Assembly: GCA_963851085.1 (NCBI GenBank)
Contig: CAWKNX010000016.1
Location: 1 to 64,000 of the forward strand
Reading direction: 5' to 3'
Length of the DNA stretch: 64,000 bases
Source: DATFVJ01 sp963851085
GTDB taxonomy: Bacteria > Actinomycetota > Actinomycetes > Streptosporangiales > Streptosporangiaceae
Each line of letters opens with the position of its first letter. Within the stretch, counting starts at the first letter, position 1. A program made the translations under genes and the position numbers. Shown here piece after piece: positions 18,093 through 25,919 of the stretch. The notes beneath the pieces were generated by a model. The model did not search any database, was not told the DNA's origin, and saw only the letters and a list, made by a program, of their open reading frames with translations.

Positions 18093-18581
18093 GGAGCACT
18101 TCCACGCGACATGCAGCCCAAGCTGAGCACCCATGTCTTCTCGGACGTTCGGTTAACTCTTGATGACGCATTCGAACGAAGGATCCTCTCTCCATATCAA
18201 AGTCTCTATTTCGACGAGGTAATCCTTGACGAAATGAGGGTCGCCGACATCATCATCGCTCTCACCGACCAGGGTTTCTACGTCACCGATCTTGGCAACA
18301 CTCCCGCAGGCGCACCGGAAGGACGGTTCCTCCTGGCGAAGCGTCTGGAGGGCCCGTACCCGATGGAGTTGTGGCTGTTCATCACGGGGACGCGCTACAC
18401 AACCGAACGCCATAATTTGATGCCTGGGGGGCACACTTACAAGAGCATCTTCGAGACCGGCGAGATCAGGCTCTTTATACGAGGTGCGCTCCAGAAGGAC
18501 AGTCGCGAGCTCATACATGAGATGAACACACTGCAGCTTGCGCTGCGTGAGCGGTTCGAACGGCTGCGGATAAAGCACTGA
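17379..18581 (+). CDS. Nucleotidyltransferase-domain protein fused to an unknown C-terminal domain
   Basis: A protein of about 400 residues in two unlike parts. Residues 1-238 are a minimal nucleotidyltransferase, with GSFARGATEPHDLDIDIE near residue 38 giving the GS and paired Asp that hold metal and NTP. This part is shared with the right-hand copy. From about residue 239 the sequence switches to a 160-residue domain with lower-GC codons (YQSLYFDEVILDEMRVADII, YPMELWLFITGTRYTTERHN) that I do not recognise. That part could be a separate gene starting at the ATG at 18111. A run of GTG codons was taken as start; an upstream in-frame ATG lies in the complement of the tRNA anticodon. It heads a six-gene operon. 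Confidence 0.6.
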   Translation: MVVRRERALQLAERVVQGLDEGQGEWPLSLVKELYVFGSFARGATEPHDLDIDIEHEIDQRWAVHFADCLAYGRDHFSLMKRPLTGGKRGCQFTFNFRSDADFGMTLLWRTGDPLAVALKRLHAIQPDPSEGRAPRDAMLAQFDGLDRWIPRPIREAISAAVSAGAITVERVVLADGEVTSARARAHLAGRWTPPSPLYRAAHAVAADWERRGIDPCHGHLHGADIQDTATPYYAGFGGALPRDMQPKLSTHVFSDVRLTLDDAFERRILSPYQSLYFDEVILDEMRVADIIIALTDQGFYVTDLGNTPAGAPEGRFLLAKRLEGPYPMELWLFITGTRYTTERHNLMPGGHTYKSIFETGEIRLFIRGALQKDSRELIHEMNTLQLALRERFERLRIKH

Positions 18582-18609
18582 CCGTATATTTCCGAGGGGA
18601 GGTGGCCGG

Positions 18610-20622
18610 TTGTCGACCAGAGCCAACGGGCATCTGGCCAAGCTCGAGGAACACGCGCCGCGCGCCCGATGTTACAAATGCGGCTCAACCGCAGTGGCCG
18701 ACCTGTGCCATCACTGTGGGAAGACGATATGCCGCGATGACAGCCCGGCAACCCAAGATATCCTGGGAAGGCCCCGAAGCTTTGAGTTCACCGGCCTTAA
18801 CATTCGCAACGCGGGACCGGTTCATTGCAACACTTGTTTTCACGTTGTCAGACGCCGTTATTTAACTTTCCGCTCTCTCTCGGCAGCAATTGCCGCGGTC
18901 GGGGCTGTCATCGCACCGCTCACCATAGCTGTCGGAGCGTCACTGGTTGTCGCCGGCACAGTCCTGGCCGTTTGTTGCTATTTCGCCGACCGACGAGAAC
19001 AGGCGCATCCGAAGCACACACCGCCGCCGCTACCGCTCGTGCCGAACATCGATGAGATCCGCGTACTCGAAACACTGCATGGAAAGCTAAGCCTGGATGA
19101 GGAAGGCAATTACACTAACCCCGTTACATCTGCGCAGGGCGAAATATCCATCTCAATGACATTGGGGTGGTCGGACCGGCTCCGTCTCGAGCGCTACATC
19201 AGAAAATATCGCGTGAGAGATGCCAATGACGTAGAGTTTTGCGCCGGCTTCGCGCTCTTGTGCGGCCCAGCACGGCTCACCATGGAAGCCGGAGGTCACA
19301 ACAAGGCCGTCATTCCGTTGACCGGGCGCGTCCGCGACGTGCCTTTCCTGCAACGCGGGCGCATCCGCCCGACCAAACAGTGGCCGGTTGAGCGAAGGTA
19401 CCAGCCTGATCTTGACTATAGGTCCGAGCTCAAGCCAGAAACCGAATCGCCGCCCGAACCAGCACCAGCCTCACAGCCGCAGCAGGGCCACATAGTTCCC
19501 ATCTCCCTCTCACCTGCTGTCGTAGCCGAGTCCGGCCAGCGCGAACTTGAGCTCCAGCTCCAGTGGCTCAAGCTGCGTCCCCCAGAGTCGACCTTCGCCA
19601 TCGACCGCATTGAGTCGCTGATCCTGAAAGTTCCGGTCGCCTGGGGGGACGTGGAGCTTGTGACCGGCCGGGCGGCTGCGGGAATCGGCGGAGACGCCAG
19701 TGACGGTGATTCCGCGGTCCGGACGATCGAATGGACGCGGATACCGCTTGGGGCCATCGAGCGGACGCAGCGGCGGCTGAGGCTGGCTATCAAGTTCGAA
19801 CACAAGATTGAAATGAGTCACACCATACGAGGGCAGGTGCAGGTCAACTTCAAAGGCACGCTCTCTGATCTCGAGGACGTTGACATCTATCACCCACTTG
19901 GCGAGCTGCGGTCCGAGAAACTCGATGTCAGCATCGCTACACGTGTGCTGGCCGATTTTGAACTCAGCTTGCAAAAGATCCGTTATCAGGACACGCGGGT
20001 CGTGCCGGATCCAGATTTTGACGGCCGAAAACTATGCGGCGCTGACAAGTTTGAGGATGTAACGCCCGACCACAAGACAATTATAACACTCACTAATGCC
20101 ATATCCGAAGATGGTTATTACGTCAAACGTGTCATCGAAAACCCGCCCCGTAGCGGCGGCCGCTCGGACCTATTAAACCGTTATTGGGACATTGCGGGCC
20201 GCAGGTATGATGGGGTATTTCCCATTGACTTTCACATCACCTTGACCGGCGAGGAAAAGCATGCCGGTGACATCGGCCCCTATGCGGGGAACCTGCAGGC
20301 ACGCGTTACCGTCCAGGGCGCGTACGCGACGCAGGAAATGGCAGATCAGATCAGGGCACAATGGGATAGCTTGCATCGCCTTGTTCTGAAGGAACTTAAC
20401 GGTCTTCGGCCGGATCCTGACGAGGTATTTCTTGAGGGGAACGGCGGGACGTCCCCAGGGCCTAACCGTGCCTACGCCCGGGGCCAGGAGGTCAAATATA
20501 TTCGGGTATTGCGCACGTTGCTTAGCCATCTGGACGACGCCTTGAGACGGAACCTGATCTCGCAAGAAGCTTATTGGAATATGAGGATGACCATCGAACG
20601 AGAATTGGAGGAGCAGCCCTGA
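18610..20622 (+). CDS. Zinc-finger, two-helix membrane protein of unknown function
   Basis: A 670-residue protein, intact. The N-terminal 80 residues hold CxxC, then CHHCGKTIC, then CNTC, a probable two-zinc module. Residues about 88-130 form two adjacent hydrophobic helices ending in a basic stop (CYFADRREQ). The remaining 500 residues are predicted to be on one side of the membrane; they contain a Pro-rich linker and beta-rich segments (LQLQWLKLRPPESTFAIDRI), and the end is helical (LLSHLDDALRRNLISQEAYW). I do not recognise the large domain. The TTG start has a strong AGGGGAGG eight bases upstream. TTA and other AT-rich codons set it apart from its neighbours. It is likely the sensor or membrane platform of the CHAT operon; that is inference. 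Confidence 0.7.
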   Translation: MSTRANGHLAKLEEHAPRARCYKCGSTAVADLCHHCGKTICRDDSPATQDILGRPRSFEFTGLNIRNAGPVHCNTCFHVVRRRYLTFRSLSAAIAAVGAVIAPLTIAVGASLVVAGTVLAVCCYFADRREQAHPKHTPPPLPLVPNIDEIRVLETLHGKLSLDEEGNYTNPVTSAQGEISISMTLGWSDRLRLERYIRKYRVRDANDVEFCAGFALLCGPARLTMEAGGHNKAVIPLTGRVRDVPFLQRGRIRPTKQWPVERRYQPDLDYRSELKPETESPPEPAPASQPQQGHIVPISLSPAVVAESGQRELELQLQWLKLRPPESTFAIDRIESLILKVPVAWGDVELVTGRAAAGIGGDASDGDSAVRTIEWTRIPLGAIERTQRRLRLAIKFEHKIEMSHTIRGQVQVNFKGTLSDLEDVDIYHPLGELRSEKLDVSIATRVLADFELSLQKIRYQDTRVVPDPDFDGRKLCGADKFEDVTPDHKTIITLTNAISEDGYYVKRVIENPPRSGGRSDLLNRYWDIAGRRYDGVFPIDFHITLTGEEKHAGDIGPYAGNLQARVTVQGAYATQEMADQIRAQWDSLHRLVLKELNGLRPDPDEVFLEGNGGTSPGPNRAYARGQEVKYIRVLRTLLSHLDDALRRNLISQEAYWNMRMTIERELEEQP

Positions 20623-20885
20623 CTACCGCTGAGCCAGGTCGTTCCGCAATAGGCACGACATGGGAATGCGCCGACTGTGACGCGCGCGAGAATGCAGGTA
20701 CCAAGATTGATGCTGTCTGCCATCACTGCGGGAAACCATTGTGCAGCAGAGATCGATATGGCCTTAATAGTGATGCTGCGTTCAGCAATGAGGACGGGCC
20801 TGTTTCGGGGACCGCCTACCACTGTCGCGAGTGCAAGGGCGCGTACCATCCGAAGACGGCCTCCATGGATTGGCGGAAAAGGTGA
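20619..20885 (+). CDS. Small zinc-finger protein
   Basis: A protein of about 88 residues made almost entirely of a zinc module: CADC, then CHHCGKPLC, then CREC, with the same spacing pattern as the N-terminus of the preceding membrane protein. The frame is open from further upstream (TTG at 20574). GGAGGAG ends five bases before a CTG whose last two bases begin the upstream TGA stop (CTGA), so CTG may be the true start. The stop overlaps the CHAT gene start as GTGA. It is probably a zinc-bridged partner of the membrane protein or of the protease. Confidence 0.65.
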   Translation: MTTAEPGRSAIGTTWECADCDARENAGTKIDAVCHHCGKPLCSRDRYGLNSDAAFSNEDGPVSGTAYHCRECKGAYHPKTASMDWRKR

Positions 20886-22150
20886 TCGACGTCTCGATTA
20901 TGCCCCGAGAGTTCGTCGCTGGCCGTGAGGCGTTACTGACGATCAACCTGAGCAATGCCGGGCCAGGAACATGCACGAACGTCGTGTTCAAACTCGTCCT
21001 ACCAGGTCAGATTCAGTTGCTCGGCGGCAACAACCGGCTGGAGATCGAGAGTTTCAAGTCTGGCAAGACCCTCACGCGGAAATTGGAGATCTTGCCGAAA
21101 GAGCCCGGATCCTGGGTAGCGACAAGCACCAACTTCTCATACCGGGACTGCTATGGAAGACCTAATGAGATATCAAACTTCGCCACGCAGCTCAATGTGA
21201 CCCCACCTGCGAAGGAGCTGCCAACCGAGTTCGCAGTGGAAATCTTTGGCGATGATCTCGTATATGGCGAGTGGTGCCTACTCAGAGGACGTATATGGAA
21301 CACCGGCGCGGTGGTTCTCGAGAATGTTGCCGTGAGAATAACGGCTCCCATGGCGGTGGATCCACCAGGCGCGCACCAAAGGCTTGGTACGCTAGCGGCT
21401 GGCGAGCGCCGCGAATTTGTTTTTTTCGTACGCGCGGATGAGGTTGGTGAGCACGTTCCGCTGCACGTTGAGACCACATATGGCGATGGCGAGACTGGAC
21501 AGCCCCGCCGACAGAGGCAGAGGTTCGGCGTGCAAGTGCGTAGACCGGGAATACCTGGTCGAAATACCAGCGTCGTCAAGATTCTCTTCCTTGCCGCCTC
21601 ACCCAGCCCCACTCCTCAACTGGCCTGGAGCAGGGAACTACGGGAGATACAGGAGCAAATACGCCGAGGCGAGTGGCGTGACCAAGTGAGACTAGAGCCT
21701 CGCGTGGATGTTCGGTTCATAGATATCGGCCAGGCACTCTTTGACTTCTCGCCGCGGATCGCTCATTTCTCTGGCCATGGCTCACGCGACGGCCGGTTGT
21801 ACCTCCTGAATGAATCAGGGCTTCCCGATCTCGCCCGCCCGGAGGGCTTGGCCGATCTGTTCGCGGTGGCAGGACGCCAACTTGAGTGTGTGGTCGTGAG
21901 TGCCTGCCATTCGGAGCAGCTTGCTGAGGCGGCCGCACAGTATGTCGAGTACGCGATCGGGATGAGAGGCGAAGTCGAAGACGATACAGCCATCACGTTC
22001 AGCGTCGGGTTCTATCAGGCTCTGGCAGCCCGGAGCTCGGTTCGGGATGCGTTCGATGTGGGCCGCGCCTATGTCCGGGGTCAGTCGCGCGACCCACGTG
22101 AATACGAGCAGATACTCCTATTTGAGAAACCGCTGCTGGGACACGTGTGA
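20882..22150 (+). CDS. CHAT-domain (caspase-like) protease with two beta-sandwich domains
   Basis: A 422-residue protein. Residues 1-110 and 115-220 are two Ig/CARDB-like beta-sandwich domains (LLTINLSNAGPGTCTNVVFK; LRGRIWNTGAVVLENVAVRI). Residues 230-422 are a CHAT peptidase: it opens KILFLAASPSPTPQLAWSRE, has the catalytic His in FSGHGSRDGRLYLLNE (His299) and the catalytic Cys in VVVSACHSEQLAEAA (Cys342), and ends with GFYQALAARSSVRDAFDVGR. Both catalytic residues are present, so it should be an active cysteine protease. The GTG start was chosen because it overlaps the previous stop as GTGA. In known immune systems CHAT proteases cut a partner protein on signal; here the operon's membrane proteins are candidate substrates. 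Confidence 0.85.
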   Translation: MIDVSIMPREFVAGREALLTINLSNAGPGTCTNVVFKLVLPGQIQLLGGNNRLEIESFKSGKTLTRKLEILPKEPGSWVATSTNFSYRDCYGRPNEISNFATQLNVTPPAKELPTEFAVEIFGDDLVYGEWCLLRGRIWNTGAVVLENVAVRITAPMAVDPPGAHQRLGTLAAGERREFVFFVRADEVGEHVPLHVETTYGDGETGQPRRQRQRFGVQVRRPGIPGRNTSVVKILFLAASPSPTPQLAWSRELREIQEQIRRGEWRDQVRLEPRVDVRFIDIGQALFDFSPRIAHFSGHGSRDGRLYLLNESGLPDLARPEGLADLFAVAGRQLECVVVSACHSEQLAEAAAQYVEYAIGMRGEVEDDTAITFSVGFYQALAARSSVRDAFDVGRAYVRGQSRDPREYEQILLFEKPLLGHV

Positions 22151-22226
22151 GATGACAGCGTCGTCCGGCCGCCCGTAGCTGGGCCCGCGACTGGTGGGTT
22201 CAATAAGCTCCACAGAAGGGAGCGGC

Positions 22227-22631
22227 ATGGACCGAGGGCTGGCAGAAGCCGCGCGAGCCATCCGGCCCTACCTCGGTGAGCTGGTGGGCGACGCCGCCGC
22301 GCGCCTCGATTCCATGATCGCTGATCTGCTCGAGGCCGCAGGGTCTGGCCACGACGTGACACCGGAACTCTGGTCCTTGTTGACGAGCACCACGGCAACC
22401 GAGACATGGGTCGCCCAGGTCCTGTCAGATCCGTTGCACCGGCCACCCGAGCTCCAGTCCCGGGTTACGCGGGGCTACGAGCCCCCGCCCGGAGAGGGAA
22501 CCCCCGTGCCCGCGAGCAGGTACGCGTGCCCACGATGGGACTACGTCTGGTACCGCATAACCGTTGGAACGCCCGTTCCGCGTTGCCCGACTCATGGCTG
22601 CGTCCTTGACCTGACGCCAGCCCGAGGTTGA
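22227..22631 (+). CDS. Small helical protein with C-terminal Cys/His motif
   Basis: A 134-residue protein. The first 75 residues are helical (LAEAARAIRPYLGELVGDAA, LDSMIADLLEAAGSG). The last 40 contain YACPRWDYVWYRITVGTPVP followed by RCPTHG, a Cys/His set that could bind zinc. The ATG is well supported by AGAAGGGAG six bases upstream. The compact helical start followed by a short Cys/His tail resembles small adaptor proteins of bacterial conflict operons, but I cannot name the family. It follows the CHAT gene by 76 bases and precedes the membrane protein by 10, so all are probably one transcript. Confidence 0.6.
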   Translation: MDRGLAEAARAIRPYLGELVGDAAARLDSMIADLLEAAGSGHDVTPELWSLLTSTTATETWVAQVLSDPLHRPPELQSRVTRGYEPPPGEGTPVPASRYACPRWDYVWYRITVGTPVPRCPTHGCVLDLTPARG

Positions 22632-22641
22632 TGGTTCGCCC

Positions 22642-23568
22642 ATGCTGGACAACTTCTGGGACGCTGTCGGAGGGGAACTGGCACGCCGGTGGGTAACGTC
22701 CTCCGTTCCCGCTCTGGTCTTCTGGGTCGGCGGCTTTCTTGCTTGGACACAGGCACGGGGAGGTTTGGGGCGCCTGCGAACGCCGGCCGATTCGTTAGCG
22801 CACCAGCCTGCGGCTGTCCAGCTGACGGTTGTACTCGTCGCCCTGCTGGGAGTCGGTGCCTCCGGCGTGATCGTCAAACGTCTCGTTCAGCCGGTACTGC
22901 GAATTCTAGAAGGATACTGGCCATCGTGGCTGGATCCGGTGCGACAGCGCTTGGTTCAACGGATGAGCGACCGTGTGAATAAGGAGCAGTTGGAATGGCA
23001 GCAGACTGCACCGGAAGCCATGAAACCGGCACCAGACCCTGACAAAGCGAGAATCTTTCAACGGCTCGATCGGCGCCAGCGGAGGTATCCAAGCTCGCCC
23101 GGCCCGCTGATGCCGACCCGCTTGGGGAACATTCTGCGCGCGGCGGAGACCCGGCCAAGGGACAAATACGGCCTCGATACCGTCGTGGTGTGGCCATGCC
23201 TGTGGCTGATATTGCCGGACAGTGTGCGCCAGGAACTTAACAGCGCACGCGCTTCGCTAGATGCTGCTGTCGCATCCTCTATCTGGGGATTGTTGTTCCT
23301 TTTATTCACGCCGTGGACGGTGCTAGCTGTACCCATAGGCCTAGCGGTGACCGTATTCGCCGTGTTCTTCTGGCTACCCTCTCGAGCCGAGGTATTTGGT
23401 GATCTGCTCGAAGCCGCTGTCGACATGAACCGTGTCGCTCTGTACCAGCAACTCCGATGGCCGCTGCCAAGCGACCCGCGACAAGAACGGACCGAAGGCG
23501 AACGGTTGACGACTTATCTCTGGCGAGGTTCCGATCAATCTTCCCCCAGGTTCATGCCGCCGAGCTGA
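22642..23568 (+). CDS. Four-helix membrane protein, candidate effector
   Basis: A 308-residue membrane protein with four hydrophobic segments: about residues 20-35 (VPALVFWVGGFLAW), 53-75 (VQLTVVLVALLGVGASGVIV), and two adjacent ones near 215-245 (SSIWGLLFLLFTPWTVLAVP then VTVFAVFFWLPSRAEVF). Between the pairs is a cytoplasmic stretch with RLGNILRAAETRPRDKYGLD and WPCLWLILPDSVRQELNSAR. After the last helix comes AAVDMNRVALYQQLRWPLPS. I do not recognise the family. As last gene of the CHAT operon it is a plausible membrane-damaging effector or protease substrate. It is intact and shares the lower-GC character of the operon. Confidence 0.65.
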   Translation: MLDNFWDAVGGELARRWVTSSVPALVFWVGGFLAWTQARGGLGRLRTPADSLAHQPAAVQLTVVLVALLGVGASGVIVKRLVQPVLRILEGYWPSWLDPVRQRLVQRMSDRVNKEQLEWQQTAPEAMKPAPDPDKARIFQRLDRRQRRYPSSPGPLMPTRLGNILRAAETRPRDKYGLDTVVVWPCLWLILPDSVRQELNSARASLDAAVASSIWGLLFLLFTPWTVLAVPIGLAVTVFAVFFWLPSRAEVFGDLLEAAVDMNRVALYQQLRWPLPSDPRQERTEGERLTTYLWRGSDQSSPRFMPPS

Positions 23569-23634
23569 TATCGTACAATTTCGATGGAGCTGATAGGCGG
23601 ATCAGCGGGCCGGTTCGCGCGAGTGGAGCCTAGC

Positions 23635-23936
23635 GATCCTCGGTCCCCAACTTCTGCACACTTGAGTCAAGTTTTCGGGCGGCGTACCGTCGGAGACGCC
23701 CGCTCCACATCTGCAGGCAGAGTCCTGACCAGCCACTTGGAGTGGCACGAGCCGGCCGCATACATCGGCCGGACCTTGGCGCAGCGGGCGGCGGCGGTCG
23801 AGCCGATCTTGACCGCAGGTCCCTGCGTGAGCCTGCGCCGAGTTCGAACGGTTCCGTTATTTACGCAGGTCAACCACATCGCTTGGCGGTCTAGAGGCGG
23901 AGCCTCACTGGTACTACAGCCGTAGATCGTGATCTT
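23635..23936 (+). repeat. 300-bp inverted repeat, left arm
   Basis: This arm reappears, inverted, on the other side of the IS701 transposase, with only one substitution and a few single-base gaps by eye. The outer end is GATCCTCGGTCCCCAACTTC and the inner end GTAGATCGTGATCTT. Confidence 0.9.
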
Positions 23937-23989
23937 GCGGTGTGGCGGGTGGGGAATATGGGACGGCCACCGTTTGATCATTATGGTTT

Positions 23990-25306
23990 GTGAGGACTCA
24001 TAACGATCTCGCGGTGGCCGCTGGCCACAGCGTAGGCCCTGACCGCTGGCTCGTGGCCTTCGATGAGCTGATGCTCCAGGTCGGCGCGCGTTTCCGCCGG
24101 GCAGAGCCGCGGCGGCGGGCGCGGGCGTTCGTGCTGGGCCTGCTGGCGGAGCTGCCGCGCAAGAACTGCTGGACAATCGCTGAGCAGGCCGGGGACGCCA
24201 CGCCGGACGGGATGCAGCACCTGCTGGCGCGGGCCCGGTGGGACGCCGACGGGGTCCGTGATGACCTGCGCAGCTACGTCACCGGCCAGTTAGGTGACCC
24301 CGGTGCGGTGCTGGTGGTGGACGAGACCGGTGACCTGAAAAAAGGGACCGGGACGGTGGGGGTGCAGCGGCAGTACACCGGCACGGCTGGGCGGATCGAG
24401 AACGCCCAGGTGGCGGTCTATCTGGGTTATGCGGCCCGGGCCGGGCATGCGCTGATTGACCGGGAGCTGTACCTGCCCCGGTCCTGGGCCGGTGACCGGG
24501 CGCGATGCCGGGCGGCCGGGATCCCGGCCGGCACCGGGTTCGCGACGAAGCCGCAGCTGGCCCGGCGGATGATCGGGCGGGCGGTCAGCGCCGGGGTGCC
24601 GTTTGCCTGGACCGCCGCTGATGAGGCGTACGGGGATAACGGGCCGCTGCGCGCCTGGCTGGAAGACAGCCAGATCCGTTACGTGCTGGCCGTGTCGTGC
24701 GATCACCGGGTGCCCGCCGGGGGCGGGCAGGTGATCCGTGCGGACAGGCTCGCCGCCCGCCTGCCCCGGCGGGCCTGGCAGCGGCTGTCCGCCGGCCAGG
24801 GCGCCAAGGGCCACCGCTACCACGACTGGGCCCAGGTCAGCATCAACGACCCCCGCCCGGGGCACCGCTGGCTGCTGATCCGCCGTACCCCACGCACCGG
24901 GGAACTGGCGTTTTACCGCTGCTACGCGCCGCACCAGGTCCCGCTGGCCACCCTGGTGAAGGTCGCCGGGCGCCGCTGGACCGTGGAAGAGAACTTCCAG
25001 GCCGGCAAGGGCCTGACCGGCCTGGACGAGCACCAGGTCCGCCGCTGGACCTCCTGGTACCGGTGGGTCACCCTGGCCATGCTCGCCGCCGCCTTCCTCA
25101 CCATCGCCGCCGCCACCGAGCACACCCGCCAGCCAGCCCCACCCGGGCAGATCCCGCTGACCCGCAACGAGATCGCCCACCTGCTCGCCACCCTGGCCAG
25201 CCCCGCACCCGACACCCGGCACCGGATGCGCTGGTCCCGCTGGCGACGGCGCCACCAGCACCGCGCCCAGGCATGCCACTACCAGCAGCAATCCATGCGC
25301 CTATGA
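23990..25306 (+). CDS. IS701 family transposase
   Basis: A full-length DDE transposase of 438 residues. The first catalytic region is VLVVDETGDLKKGTGTVGVQ, with QRQYTGTAGRIENAQVAVYL following, both typical of IS701. Next come the second acidic region (GVPFAWTAADEAYGDN) and the C-terminal WTVEENFQAGKGLTGLDEHQ. The GTG start is in an AT-rich leader. It appears intact and thus possibly active. The gene is enclosed by long inverted repeats, and its stop codon forms the first bases of the right arm. Confidence 0.9.
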   Translation: MRTHNDLAVAAGHSVGPDRWLVAFDELMLQVGARFRRAEPRRRARAFVLGLLAELPRKNCWTIAEQAGDATPDGMQHLLARARWDADGVRDDLRSYVTGQLGDPGAVLVVDETGDLKKGTGTVGVQRQYTGTAGRIENAQVAVYLGYAARAGHALIDRELYLPRSWAGDRARCRAAGIPAGTGFATKPQLARRMIGRAVSAGVPFAWTAADEAYGDNGPLRAWLEDSQIRYVLAVSCDHRVPAGGGQVIRADRLAARLPRRAWQRLSAGQGAKGHRYHDWAQVSINDPRPGHRWLLIRRTPRTGELAFYRCYAPHQVPLATLVKVAGRRWTVEENFQAGKGLTGLDEHQVRRWTSWYRWVTLAMLAAAFLTIAAATEHTRQPAPPGQIPLTRNEIAHLLATLASPAPDTRHRMRWSRWRRRHQHRAQACHYQQQSMRL

Positions 25307-25605
25307 AGATCACGATCTACGGCTGTAGTACCAGTGAGGCTCCGCCTCAGACCGCCAAGCGATGTGGTTGACCTGCGTAAATAACGGAACCGTTCGAACT
25401 CGGCGCAGGCTCACGCAGGGACCTGCGGTCAAGATCGGCTGACCGCCGCCGCCCGCTGCGCCAAGGTCCGGCCGATGTATGCGGCCGGTCGTGCCACTCA
25501 AAGTGGCTGGTCAGGACTCTGCCTGCAGATGTGGAGCGGGCGTCTCCGACGGTACGCCGCCCGAAAACTTGACTCAAGCTGTGCAGAAGTTGGGGACCGA
25601 GGATC
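25306..25605 (-). repeat. 300-bp inverted repeat, right arm
   Basis: Reverse-complement partner of the left arm beyond the IS701 transposase. Immediately outside this arm lies a decayed N-terminal piece of a second IS701 transposase, which suggests the arms arose from two IS copies meeting head to head, followed by deletion. Confidence 0.9.
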
Positions 25606-25611
25606 CTAGGC

Positions 25612-25800
25612 AGCGGGCGCGGGCGTTCGTGCTGCGGTTACCGTCTGACCTGCGCGAAAAAGCTGCTGGACGATCGCCGAGCATGCCGGGGACGCGACGC
25701 CGGATGGGATGCCGGATGCAGCATCTGCTGGCCGGTGCCCGGTGGAACGTCGGCGCGGTCGGCGACTACGTGCATGAGCATGTGGTGGAGCTCGGCGCCA
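25612..25800 (+). pseudogene. IS701 transposase N-terminal relic
   Basis: Translated across two frames it gives RARAFVLRLPSDLREKAA and then MQHLLAGARWNVGAVGDYV, matching the N-terminal third of the intact IS701 transposase next to it (RARAFVLGLLAELPRK and MQHLLARARWDADGVRDDL). It is diverged and frame-shifted and stops after about 65 residues. It represents an older insertion. Confidence 0.8.
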
Positions 25801-25919
25801 GCACACCGGGTCGCTCGCCCGGGCCCCGGCCGCCCAAGCTTTCCCCCTCCGAAGCCAACTACCCCTGTACCGCTTCAAAACTAATCGCATGGTGTCTGAC
25901 CTGGGGTTAATTGGCTCAG

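Noticed and set aside
20882..22150. Separase or metacaspase instead of CHAT
   Set aside because: The opening KILFLAASP strand and the spacing of SGHG and SACHSE fit CHAT; no metacaspase-type DSCHSG or separase regions are seen.
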